Shown here in pieces: positions 1 through 7,039 of a DNA stretch of 57,936 nt. How positions within the stretch are numbered: position 1 is the first letter of the stretch; every line of letters starts with the position of its first letter. Under the pieces are notes generated by a model. The model searched no databases and was not told the origin of the DNA. It saw only the letters and a program-made list of their open reading frames with translations. The DNA is from Microbacteriaceae bacterium (GTDB lineage Bacteria > Actinomycetota > Actinomycetes > Actinomycetales > Microbacteriaceae): positions 1 through 57,936 of the forward strand of contig CANGGL010000004.1 of NCBI GenBank assembly GCA_947453465.1, written 5' to 3'. A program made the position numbers and the translations under genes.

Positions 1-116
1 GAATGATAGGCAACAACGACTGCAAGGTCGTGAAGTGTGCGATTTTTACGCGAGCCGACCACACCCAAACGGACAACCGAAAAGCCGACGTGATAATCCC
101 CGTCACGTTCAAATAG
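1..116 (+). CDS. C-terminal fragment of a secreted disulfide-bonded protein
   Basis: The frame whose codons start at base 3 is open from the window edge to the TAG at 114-116, giving about 37 residues. The fragment contains DC-x4-C (DCKVVKC), then a TRADH stretch, and ends IIPVTFK. The next gene has the same order of motifs: DCTMVAC, RRDH and FIPVTF. The two are therefore probably tandem paralogues, with only 25 bases between them. The N-terminus lies outside the window. DC-x4-C followed by a terminal beta strand resembles the neocarzinostatin/macromomycin fold, but that is a tentative fold-level comparison. An ATG at 3-5 is probably an internal Met, since the homologous segment is internal in the neighbour. 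Confidence 0.6.
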   Translation, partial: MIGNNDCKVVKCAIFTRADHTQTDNRKADVIIPVTFK

Positions 117-141
117 CCCCACCCCAACCCCAAGGAGAAAC

Positions 142-840
142 ATGAACAAGAACCGTTTTGCAAGCATCGCAGTGGCGGCCCTAACCGCAGTGGCGGCATT
201 GGCCTCAGCCGCACCGGCACAGGCAGCTGACTTTGGTGTGACCGCCGACAAGACTCAGCACCTAACCGTTGCCGGCGACATCGTTACCGTCACCGCGGCA
301 AATGTTCCTGCAGGTCAGGGCATCTATCTGCGTCTGTGCGCAGGAACCCTGGCCGATGTTGCCAAGGCCCGCCCAGCAGACTGCGTTGGCATGGACAAGA
401 CCGTCTGGGCTTCAACCGCAGCGTCATCAATTGCGCAGCACGCCAGCGATGCCACCCAACCACTCAAGGTCTCGGTAGTTGCTCAGTTCACCTCGGGTGG
501 CAAGACCATCGACTGCACCATGGTTGCCTGTGGCATCCACGTGCGCCGCGACCACCTAGGTGGCTCAACCGACTTCAGCCTCGACCGTTTCATCCCGGTC
601 ACCTTCGGTGCCCCGGTCCCAGCTGCACACCCATCGGTGGTTGCTGGCAAGGTTCAGATTCACGTTGCTGATGCAAACGGCCAGACCGTGACCTTTGTGG
701 TTGCTGGCAAGAAGTATGTTCGTACCGTCAACTCAGACAGCTACACCTTCACCGTGGCTGCAGCCAAGGGTGCAAAGTCAGTCAAGGTTGCCGCAGTGCT
801 TGCGTCACGCTCAATCGGCGCCGCGACCTTGAAGTTCTAG
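142..840 (+). CDS. Secreted disulfide-bonded beta-sandwich protein
   Basis: This is a 232-residue exported protein of unknown function. The start is supported by AAGGAG seven bases upstream of the ATG. Residues 1-28 form a classical signal peptide (basic NKNR, an Ala-rich core and an AQA cleavage site). The mature part has four Cys, two around residues 67 and 83 and a DC-x4-C pair, followed by CGIHVRRDH and FIPVTF. The last 60 residues form an Ala/Val-rich beta region with no sorting signal or membrane anchor. The paired-Cys pattern recalls the neocarzinostatin family, but no ligand or function can be inferred. The gene runs into the TetR gene on the other strand with a 4-base convergent overlap. 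Confidence 0.7.
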   Translation: MNKNRFASIAVAALTAVAALASAAPAQAADFGVTADKTQHLTVAGDIVTVTAANVPAGQGIYLRLCAGTLADVAKARPADCVGMDKTVWASTAASSIAQHASDATQPLKVSVVAQFTSGGKTIDCTMVACGIHVRRDHLGGSTDFSLDRFIPVTFGAPVPAAHPSVVAGKVQIHVADANGQTVTFVVAGKKYVRTVNSDSYTFTVAAAKGAKSVKVAAVLASRSIGAATLKF

Positions 841-1406
841 TTAGATGAGCTGGCCACTAGGCCGGCAACGGTGAATTGCTCGAGGGCAGCGGCTTCTCTA
901 ATGAACTCGCTGCCTTCGTCAATTCGCTTAGCGGCTGCCGCAACCGATGCAAAAATCAGGTGAGCGGTGGCCGTTACATCTTTAACGCCAATTTCACCGA
1001 TTGGGCTGAGCAGGGCAAACATAAAGTGACCGTGCATGGCATTGATCATGCCTCGTGATTCCTCAGGCAGCGAGGCTGTTGAAATCTCACGGATGATTCG
1101 GTGCTCGGCGCTCGCCAGGTGAGCGAGCGAATAGTGAATCCAAATCCTGATTCGTTCCATCGGGTCTTTTAGCCCCTCGATGTGACGCTCGATGGCATTG
1201 CTGAGGTCGGCCATCTCGTTGATGACCAGTTCGGCAAGAACATGCTCTTTCGAAGCAAAGTATTGATAGATCGCAGGGCGGCTTAGGCCGGTGGCCTCGG
1301 CGAGTTCTGCCATCGAGACTGCATCTACGCCATCGCGCGCAATCAGGCCCTGAGCGGCTTCAAGAATTGCCTCTTGGCGCTCATCGCTGATTCGGGTTGG
1401 GGTCAC
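837..1406 (-). CDS. TetR/AcrR family transcriptional regulator
   Basis: This is a 189-residue one-component repressor. The N-terminal helix-turn-helix spans about residues 8-55, with the TetR signature (ILEAAQGLI, MAELAEATGLSRPAIYQYFASKEHVL). The rest is a helical ligand-binding domain with little identifiable sequence. The start is GTG. Upstream of it is GTTAGATAGACC, which may hold a -10 box a few bases from the start, so a short or absent leader is possible. The target is unknown. The gene converges with the secreted protein and lies downstream of purC on the same strand across a 74-base gap. No drug-efflux gene is adjacent. Confidence 0.85.
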   Translation of the reverse strand: MTPTRISDERQEAILEAAQGLIARDGVDAVSMAELAEATGLSRPAIYQYFASKEHVLAELVINEMADLSNAIERHIEGLKDPMERIRIWIHYSLAHLASAEHRIIREISTASLPEESRGMINAMHGHFMFALLSPIGEIGVKDVTATAHLIFASVAAAAKRIDEGSEFIREAAALEQFTVAGLVASSSN

Positions 1407-1480
1407 GGTCTATCTAACGGTTGGTCGGTGCCGAGTATTCCTAGGGGGTTCAGATTCTCAGGAAAGGTGGGAGCGCCGTT

Positions 1481-2386
1481 TTAGGCAACTTCGCTGGTGA
1501 GGCGCTCGACGAGCTCGGCATACTTATCGGCGGTCTGCGCAACAATCTCGGCAGGCAGCACCGGAGGGGTGCCGTGCTTGTCCCAGTTTTCGGCCAACCA
1601 GTTGCGAACAATCTGCTTGTCGAAAGACTCTTTGCGCTCGCCGCGGTCCCACGCTGCACGGCTCCAGTAACGGCTTGAGTCAGGGGTCAAAACCTCATCG
1701 CCAAGTGTGATTGTGCCCGAGACACCGTTGAACTCAACCACGTCATTGCGGTTGTTTGGGTCAATGCCAAACTCAAACTTGGTGTCGGCAAGAATCAGAC
1801 CGGCGTGTTCAGCAAGCTCACTGGCCTGCTTGAAAACCTTGAGGCTGAGGTCGCGCAGCTTGGCCGCGTTCTCGGCACCAACCAGTTCGACAACGCGCTC
1901 AAAAGTGATGTTCTCGTCGTGCTCGCCCATCGGGGCCTTCCAGGCCGGGGTGAAAATTGGCTCTGGCAATTTGCCGCCGAAGGTCAAACCCTCGGGCAGT
2001 TTGATGCCGCAAATCTCGCCGGTGGCCTGGTATTCCTGCCAGCCCGAACCGCTGATGTAGCCACGAACAACGCACTCCACCGGAAACATCTCAAGCTTCT
2101 TGGCGATCGTGGCACGCCCGGCGACCTCTGCCGGAACCTCAACCTCGGCGGCCAAGTGGTTCGGCACATCCAGGCGGTCAAACCACCAGTTGGTGAGGGT
2201 GGTGAGGTGCTTGCCCTTGCCGGTTATGGCTGGTTCAAGAATCTGGTCAAAAGCGCTCACGCGGTCAGAAGCAACCACCATGATTAGGTGGCTCAGGCTA
2301 GTTTGCTCACTCTCATAGAGGTCGCGAACCTTGCCCGAGTAAACGTGCACCCAGTTGTCGACATGCTGCGCGTTCTGCTCGCCCAT
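1481..2386 (-). CDS. purC: SAICAR synthetase
   Basis: Phosphoribosylaminoimidazole-succinocarboxamide synthase is the cytosolic enzyme that condenses CAIR with aspartate using ATP in purine synthesis. The protein has 301 residues, usual for the longer bacterial form. The N-terminal SGKVRDLYE (17-25) is the ATP-binding strand. ECVVRGYISGSGW near residue 105 and ADTKFEFG near 197 are the conserved SAICAR synthetase motifs. The ATG overlaps the purD stop by one base (TAATG), so the two genes are translationally coupled and purD-purC is one transcript. Confidence 0.97.
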   Translation of the reverse strand: MGEQNAQHVDNWVHVYSGKVRDLYESEQTSLSHLIMVVASDRVSAFDQILEPAITGKGKHLTTLTNWWFDRLDVPNHLAAEVEVPAEVAGRATIAKKLEMFPVECVVRGYISGSGWQEYQATGEICGIKLPEGLTFGGKLPEPIFTPAWKAPMGEHDENITFERVVELVGAENAAKLRDLSLKVFKQASELAEHAGLILADTKFEFGIDPNNRNDVVEFNGVSGTITLGDEVLTPDSSRYWSRAAWDRGERKESFDKQIVRNWLAENWDKHGTPPVLPAEIVAQTADKYAELVERLTSEVA

Positions 2387-3657
2387 TAGTTGGCAACCTT
2401 TGCCGCGATGTCTTTGCGGTAGTGCGAGCCTTCGAGGTGAATCTTGGCAATTGCTTCATAGGCGTGGTGGCGAGCGTGGGCAAAAGTCTGGTTCATGGCA
2501 ACCACGCTGAGCACTCGGCCGCCGGTGGCAACGATGTGCTCCTTGCCGGTTTCAGGGTCGGTGGCAAAAGCCGTCGCCGCGTGGCAGATCTCAACGTGAG
2601 GGTTGCTCTCGGCCTCGGCCAGGTGCTTGATTGGGCGGTTTGGCGCCGAAGTGTCTGGGTATCCCTCGCTGGCGAGCACCACGGTGATTGCAACATCCTT
2701 GGTGAAATCAGGGTTGGTGGCACCGTTTAGGCCACCAGTTGCCGCCTTATATAGAAGGTTGCTTAGTGAGCTGGTCAGGCGGCGAAGCACAACCTGAGTC
2801 TCTGGGTCGCCGAAGCGGGCGTTGAATTCAATCACACGGATGCCGCGCTCGGTGAGAATCAGGCCGCAGTAGAGGAGGCCAACAAACGGTGTGCCGAGTT
2901 TGACCATCTCGTCAACGGTTGGCTGAGCCACATCGCGCTGGACTTCTTCAACGAAGCCCTCTGGTAGCCAAGGCAGTGGGCTATAGGCACCCATGCCTCC
3001 GGTGTTCGGGCCCTCATCGTTGTCATAGGCACGCTTGAAATCTTGAGCCGGGCTAAGTGGCACAACGGTTTTGCCGTCGGCGAGGAAGAACAGGCTGACC
3101 TCTTGGCCGGCCAGATACTCTTCAACCAAAATGCCGATGTCCATGAACTTCTCGGCGTGAGCCAAGGCAGCGTCGCGGTCGTTGGTGACAATGACGCCCT
3201 TGCCCGCGGCCAGGCCATCGGCCTTGATCACGTATGGGGCACCGAACTCATCCATGGCGTCGGCCACTTCATCGATGGTCTTGCATTCGCGAGCCATGCC
3301 GGTTGGCACACCAGCTGCGGCCATGACCTCTTTGGCAAAAGACTTTGAACCCTCAAGCTGAGCGGCGGCCTGGCTTGGACCGAAAACAGCGATGCCCTCT
3401 GAGCGCAGTGCGTCTGAAACGCCGGCAACCAATGGGGCCTCTGGGCCGATGATGACCAACTCGGTGCCGTGCTCAAGAGCAAACTTGGCGACCTCAAGCG
3501 GGTCGTTTGGGTTAAGCGATGGCACGCAGTGAGCGTCTGCCGAGATTCCGGCGTTGCCAGGTGCAACGGTCAGGTCATCCTTTGCAGTGCCGGTGCGCAG
3601 AAGCGCCTTAACGATTGCGTGCTCGCGAGCGCCTGCGCCCAAAACTAGAATCTTCAC
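2386..3657 (-). CDS. purD: Phosphoribosylamine-glycine ligase
   Basis: GAR synthetase makes glycinamide ribonucleotide from phosphoribosylamine, glycine and ATP. The protein has 423 residues, full length. Motifs are the N-terminal GAGAREHAIVKAL, GPEAPLVAGVSDALR near residue 75, the ATP-grasp segment ending KADGLAAGKGV, and FNARFGDPETQ near 290. The start is GTG, because MKILVLGAGAREHA is the family N-terminus. A TAAACT -10 box lies 6 bases upstream, so the mRNA is probably leaderless. It is the first gene of the purD-purC pair and diverges from the antiporter gene, with 41 bases between them. Confidence 0.97.
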   Translation of the reverse strand: MKILVLGAGAREHAIVKALLRTGTAKDDLTVAPGNAGISADAHCVPSLNPNDPLEVAKFALEHGTELVIIGPEAPLVAGVSDALRSEGIAVFGPSQAAAQLEGSKSFAKEVMAAAGVPTGMARECKTIDEVADAMDEFGAPYVIKADGLAAGKGVIVTNDRDAALAHAEKFMDIGILVEEYLAGQEVSLFFLADGKTVVPLSPAQDFKRAYDNDEGPNTGGMGAYSPLPWLPEGFVEEVQRDVAQPTVDEMVKLGTPFVGLLYCGLILTERGIRVIEFNARFGDPETQVVLRRLTSSLSNLLYKAATGGLNGATNPDFTKDVAITVVLASEGYPDTSAPNRPIKHLAEAESNPHVEICHAATAFATDPETGKEHIVATGGRVLSVVAMNQTFAHARHHAYEAIAKIHLEGSHYRKDIAAKVAN

Positions 3658-3663
3658 TCGACA

Positions 3664-3669
3664 AGTTTA
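3664..3669 (-). promoter_or_regulatory. -10 box for leaderless purD mRNA
   Basis: TAAACT reads toward purD with 6 bases before the GTG, placing transcription start at or next to the start codon. No Shine-Dalgarno sequence lies between. No clear -35 element was seen. The same spacing recurs in front of several other genes in the window. Confidence 0.5.
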
Positions 3670-3686
3670 GCCGAGGCCGTGTGTGA

Positions 3687-3692
3687 CAAACT
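3687..3692 (+). promoter_or_regulatory. -10 box for leaderless antiporter mRNA
   Basis: CAAACT, preceded by TGA, lies 6 bases before the ATG at 3699. The nearly identical TGACAAACT precedes the gene at 5479 at the same distance. There is no ribosome binding site in the short gap. This promoter is back to back with that of purD. Confidence 0.45.
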
Positions 3693-3698
3693 GGGCTC

Positions 3699-4805
3699 AT
3701 GCTGTTGATCGCGCTGGTTTTGGCCCTGGGGCTGCTTGGCCCGCTTCTCGCCATTCCGCGCCGGCTGGCCGTGCCGGTTGCCATCGGTGAAATTATGGTG
3801 GGCGTTGCCGCCGGAGTTTCGGGCTTCAATTGGGTCGATGGCACAGACCCAACGGTCAAGCTTCTATCGCAAATCGGCTTTGCCCTGGTCATGATGATGA
3901 GCGCCAGCAGCATCAGCCTGCCCGAGGTTGCCAAGAGTGCCGTGATCGGCAAGGCGGCCAGGAACGTTGCCATTTCGCTGTTCCCGGCGGTAGGCATCGC
4001 GTTTGCAATCGCAAGCTTCACCGGCTTTGACCTGGTCTGGGTTTTTGCCATCATCATGTTTTCAAGCTCGGCGGCCATCATTCTGCCTGCCTTTGCCGGT
4101 GCCCGCAGAACCCCGATGTTTTTGCTGTTCAGCACTCAGGTGGCGTTGGCCGACCTCATCTCCATTGTTTCGTTGCCGCTGGCAATAAAGGGTGCAAACT
4201 TTGCGCTAGTGATTGCCGGCGCAGCCATCATCGCGGTTGCGGCCTGGGTGATTTACCAGGTGCTCAACCGCTTCAATGCCAATGGCCGATGGGAGGTTGT
4301 CCGCAGCCTCTCGAAGAAGCGCCGCTTTGGGCTCGAGCTGCGCATCAGTCTGATTGTGCTTTTGGTGATGGCCGGGGTTTCGCAGGTTTTCGGCGTGACC
4401 GTGCTCATCGCCGGGTTTGCCTTTGGTCTGGCCTTTGGCGCCAACGGCCTGCCGCGCCGGCTGGGCAATCAGATTTTTGCCGTTACCGAGGGTTTCTTCT
4501 CACCGCTGTTTTTTGTGGTGCTTGGGTCGCAGATCGACATCCGTGCACTGTTTATTGACCCACAACTGCTGTTTATTTCTGCCGCGCTATTTGCCGGTGC
4601 AATCATCACCCATTTGAGTGCCGCGCTGGTGCGCTTGCCGGTGAACTTTGCCGTTGCCTCGGCCGCTCAACTTGGTGTGCCAACCGCGGTCATCGCCATC
4701 GGGCAGCAGTCGGGTTTAATTTCGTCTGGCCAAGCCGCCGCAATTATGTTGGCGGCGCTGCTAACTATCGGAGCGACGTTAGTGACCCGTCGCCAGATTC
4801 ACTAG
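3699..4805 (+). CDS. Cation:proton antiporter (CPA2/Kef type)
   Basis: This is a 368-residue inner-membrane protein with about 11-12 hydrophobic segments and no C-terminal TrkA-N domain. The start of the protein (RRLAVPVAIGEIMVGVAAG) and the later LIAGFAFGLAFGANGLPRR and ATLVTRRQ segments fit the Na+/H+ exchanger fold of CPA2/Kef proteins, which exchange Na+ or K+ for protons. The ion specificity cannot be read from sequence. It lacks a strong ribosome site and has a -10 box 6 bases before the ATG. Its 3' end overlaps the convergent LysE gene by 27 bases. Confidence 0.8.
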   Translation: MLLIALVLALGLLGPLLAIPRRLAVPVAIGEIMVGVAAGVSGFNWVDGTDPTVKLLSQIGFALVMMMSASSISLPEVAKSAVIGKAARNVAISLFPAVGIAFAIASFTGFDLVWVFAIIMFSSSAAIILPAFAGARRTPMFLLFSTQVALADLISIVSLPLAIKGANFALVIAGAAIIAVAAWVIYQVLNRFNANGRWEVVRSLSKKRRFGLELRISLIVLLVMAGVSQVFGVTVLIAGFAFGLAFGANGLPRRLGNQIFAVTEGFFSPLFFVVLGSQIDIRALFIDPQLLFISAALFAGAIITHLSAALVRLPVNFAVASAAQLGVPTAVIAIGQQSGLISSGQAAAIMLAALLTIGATLVTRRQIH

Positions 4806-5420
4806 CAGCCAGGCTGAGACACCCAAAATCATGCAGCCACCAACCGCAACGATGGAGTGCAGGCGCTTCGGTTCGTTTAAAATCCAATCGCGAACAGCCG
4901 CCGCGGTGAGCACATAAACGGCATCACTCAGGGTGCCGATGATCTCAAAGAGTGCCCCGAGCAACAAAAACTGAATCACAAAATTGCCGGCCGGGTTGAT
5001 GAACTGCGGCAGCACAGCGGTGAAGAAGACCGCGGTCTTTGGGTTGCTCAGGCCAACTAGAAAACCCTCGCGAAAAATCTTGCCCAGTGGTTTTTTGGCG
5101 TCACTCGCACTCATGATGTTGGCGTGCTGTTTGCCCGCGCCGCGCACGGTTTTGAAGCCTAGATAGCCGAGATAAAGCACGCCGCCAATCTTGATGACCT
5201 CGAGCAACCAGGGCAGTGCGGTGACCAAGCCATACAAGCCAAAAGCGGTGCCAACCACCCAAACGCTGGTGCCCACCGAGTTGGCAACCACGGTGACCAA
5301 CCCGGATGAACGGCCGAGCGCAAGCGTGCGCCCGATGGCGAAAACCACGCTTGGCCCAGGAATCACAATGATCACGAGGGCTGTGATCAAGAACATGATC
5401 ATCGCGGCAAGGGTAGGCAT
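4779..5420 (-). CDS. LysE/RhtB family exporter
   Basis: This is a 213-residue membrane protein of about six transmembrane segments, the usual size of LysE/RhtB amino-acid exporters. The signature IPGPSVVFAIGRTLALGRSSGL near residue 20 is the conserved family motif (PGP followed by a G-rich stretch). LSNPKTAVFFTAVLPQF near residue 122 is the second family motif. The substrate is not predictable; homoserine, threonine, lysine and other amino acids are known for the family. TAGACT lies 6 bases before the ATG, again suggesting a leaderless mRNA. Confidence 0.85.
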   Translation of the reverse strand: MPTLAAMIMFLITALVIIVIPGPSVVFAIGRTLALGRSSGLVTVVANSVGTSVWVVGTAFGLYGLVTALPWLLEVIKIGGVLYLGYLGFKTVRGAGKQHANIMSASDAKKPLGKIFREGFLVGLSNPKTAVFFTAVLPQFINPAGNFVIQFLLLGALFEIIGTLSDAVYVLTAAAVRDWILNEPKRLHSIVAVGGCMILGVSAWLLVNLATGH

Positions 5421-5426
5421 GGGTCA

Positions 5427-5432
5427 AGTCTA
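5427..5432 (-). promoter_or_regulatory. -10 box for leaderless lysE-family mRNA
   Basis: TAGACT on the minus strand is followed by TGACCC and the ATG at 5420. There is no Shine-Dalgarno sequence. It matches the actinobacterial TAnnnT -10 pattern. Confidence 0.5.
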
Positions 5433-5466
5433 AAGTTTTCGAATGCTTGGCCTTCGGCCAACATGA

Positions 5467-5472
5467 CAAACT
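5467..5472 (+). promoter_or_regulatory. -10 box for leaderless SCP2-like mRNA
   Basis: CAAACT within TGACAAACT is followed by AGGGGA and the ATG at 5479. AGGGGA could be read as a ribosome site, but it abuts the start codon, so a leaderless start is more likely. Confidence 0.4.
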
Positions 5473-5478
5473 AGGGGA

Positions 5479-5811
5479 ATGGCAAGACGAAGAATTAAGC
5501 GCGAAGACGGGCTGGCGGCAATTGCGGCTGGAGACTTGACGACAGCAGTGCGCTTCTTGCTCGAAGAACTTGCCGAGAAGGCACCGGGTAACTCGGTTGA
5601 GGTTCGTGTGCCCCCGTTGGGTGCCACCCAATGCATCGAAGGGCCGCGTCACACCAGAGGCACCCCGCCAAACGTGGTGGAGATGTCGCCAGAGACTTGG
5701 TTTGCCGTTGCCACCGGCGCCATGAGCTGGGCCGGCGCGGTTGCCGCCGGCAAAGTTTCTGCCTCGGGTACGCGTGCCGACCTGGCCGACGTGCTGCCGC
5801 TTAGGCCTTAA
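5479..5811 (+). CDS. SCP2-like sterol carrier family protein
   Basis: This is a 110-residue soluble protein. It belongs to the actinobacterial 'sterol carrier family protein' group, which I recognise by the block NSVEVRVPPLGATQCIEGPRHTRGTPPNVVEM and the C-terminal GKVSASGTRADLADVLPL. In actinobacteria this gene is often found near purF, as here (purF begins 1.2 kb downstream). The role is unproven; SCP2 domains bind hydrophobic ligands. The last 11 bases overlap the convergent membrane-protein gene. The mRNA is probably leaderless. Confidence 0.8.
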   Translation: MARRRIKREDGLAAIAAGDLTTAVRFLLEELAEKAPGNSVEVRVPPLGATQCIEGPRHTRGTPPNVVEMSPETWFAVATGAMSWAGAVAAGKVSASGTRADLADVLPLRP

Positions 5812-6586
5812 TTTCATCCTTCTTGGTAACGCTCAAGAACGCCACCGAGAACAAGATCAGGGCCAAGAAGACATAGCTGGTGTTGGTGGCGCCAAAGCCC
5901 AAGCCGCCATCCGCAGGGTTCTGTGAGAGCAGGTCGCCAAGCGATGCACCCAAAGGGCGGGTGAGGATGTAGACCACCCAAAAGCCCGTGACTTCGCTAA
6001 CCAAACCGCGCTTCCAAAGCAGCGCCACCAGGGCAATTCCGGCGGCAAAGATGGCCAGCGAAAGGCCAAAGCCAAGGTTGAAAGATTCGGCAAACTGGTC
6101 GCCGGCCGAGGTGCCGAGAGCAAAGGTAAAGAGAATGGCCAACCAATAAAAGGCCTCGCGCTTGCGAGTCTTGATCGACTTCATCGCCAGGGTGCGCTCT
6201 TGGCGGTGCCAGATGGCGAAGATGCCAATCAAGATTGCACCGAAGATCACTGTGGTGACCCAGAGTTCAACACCAAGCCCATCGTGCAGGTTGTCTGTGA
6301 TGAGCGTGCCGGCCACCGAAATTAGCACAATGGTCAACCAATAAATCACCGGGATGTAGCGGCGCACGGAAAACTGAATGATCAGCATGATAGCCAGAGC
6401 GCTTGCCGTAATCAGCGAGATAACCTGCAATCCCTGGGCGTCGCTTAGGTTGAAGGCTCCGGCTAGGTTGCCGTTGAGGAAGTCTGCAAAGGTCTCGCCG
6501 ACCGTGGTGGCCAACACCTTGATGATCCAAAAAAATGCGGTAACCGCCGGAACTTTGACCATCAGGTCTTTACGCAATGAAGTCAT
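5801..6586 (-). CDS. COG4705-type integral membrane protein with fourfold repeat
   Basis: This is a 261-residue protein with about eight hydrophobic segments, of the uncharacterised COG4705 family. Four segments share one pattern: aromatic-W/W-aromatic, a hydrophobic run, G, three residues, D. They are FWIIKVLATTVGETFADFL (near 19), YWLTIVLISVAGTLITDNL (near 82), YWLAILFTFALGTSAGDQF (near 146) and FWVVYILTRPLGASLGDLL (near 203). The repeated buried Gly and Asp suggest an internally duplicated transporter or ligand-binding membrane protein. No substrate is known to me. TAAACT lies 6 bases before the ATG. Confidence 0.8.
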   Translation of the reverse strand: MTSLRKDLMVKVPAVTAFFWIIKVLATTVGETFADFLNGNLAGAFNLSDAQGLQVISLITASALAIMLIIQFSVRRYIPVIYWLTIVLISVAGTLITDNLHDGLGVELWVTTVIFGAILIGIFAIWHRQERTLAMKSIKTRKREAFYWLAILFTFALGTSAGDQFAESFNLGFGLSLAIFAAGIALVALLWKRGLVSEVTGFWVVYILTRPLGASLGDLLSQNPADGGLGFGATNTSYVFLALILFSVAFLSVTKKDEIKA

Positions 6587-6592
6587 CGCATC

Positions 6593-6598
6593 AGTTTA
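6593..6598 (-). promoter_or_regulatory. -10 box for leaderless COG4705 mRNA
   Basis: TAAACT on the minus strand is followed by GATGCG and the ATG at 6586, with no ribosome binding site in between. It is identical to the purD hexamer. Confidence 0.5.
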
Positions 6599-6664
6599 GC
6601 CAGTAAGCCTGAGAGGCGGCTGTGAGTGAAAAAACTCGCATCCCAACCGCACCGCAAACTGACC

Positions 6665-6670
6665 CATAAT
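6665..6670 (+). promoter_or_regulatory. -10 box for leaderless mRNA
   Basis: CATAAT is followed by TGGTCC and the ATG at 6677. This spacing is what decides the start of the 103-residue protein, since an in-frame upstream GTG at 6626 would lie ahead of the promoter. Confidence 0.5.
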
Positions 6671-6676
6671 TGGTCC

Positions 6677-6988
6677 ATGGCCGAATACGACAAATCTCCA
6701 GAGCGCACCAGCGCTGCAACCACATTGAAGACTGAGCAGATTCAGATTCGTCGCTCTCCGAAGTATTTCCCATTCCTCTTGACCGGCGGAATTCTCGGCC
6801 TGATCATCGCCTTTGCACTCAACGCCAGCATCGCGCCAGAGGCACGCAGCGCGGCACCCATCCTTGGTTATTTGGTTGCCTTCTCGGTGGCCATCGGTGC
6901 GGGGCTCGGAGTGGTCGCGGCGATCATCCTTGACCGAATTGGGGCATCTCGTTCGAAGACCCTGGAAGCCACTAAACTAGAGGGGTAA
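6677..6988 (+). CDS. Small two-helix membrane protein, unknown function
   Basis: This is a 103-residue protein with a charged N-terminal cytoplasmic tail of about 30 residues. Two hydrophobic helices follow (FPFLLTGGILGLIIAFAL near 33, and GYLVAFSVAIGAGLGVVAAIIL near 63), then a short basic tail. It resembles the small 'potassium transporter Trk'-like or DUF proteins found upstream of purF in Microbacteriaceae, but I do not recognise a named family with confidence. The frame stays open upstream to 6626, but the ATG at 6677 sits at the leaderless distance from CATAAT, so I prefer it. Confidence 0.65.
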   Translation: MAEYDKSPERTSAATTLKTEQIQIRRSPKYFPFLLTGGILGLIIAFALNASIAPEARSAAPILGYLVAFSVAIGAGLGVVAAIILDRIGASRSKTLEATKLEG

Positions 6989-7039
6989 CGGCCTGAGAAA
7001 ACCGGGTTACGCCCCACCTCTAAATGACAGGAAACTGCC

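Noticed and set aside
3608-4135. A 175-residue open frame opposite the start of the antiporter gene
   Set aside because: It is an antisense shadow of the antiporter. It has a low-complexity composition rich in Ala, Thr, Ser and Arg, crosses the purD start region, and has no ribosome site or recognisable domain.
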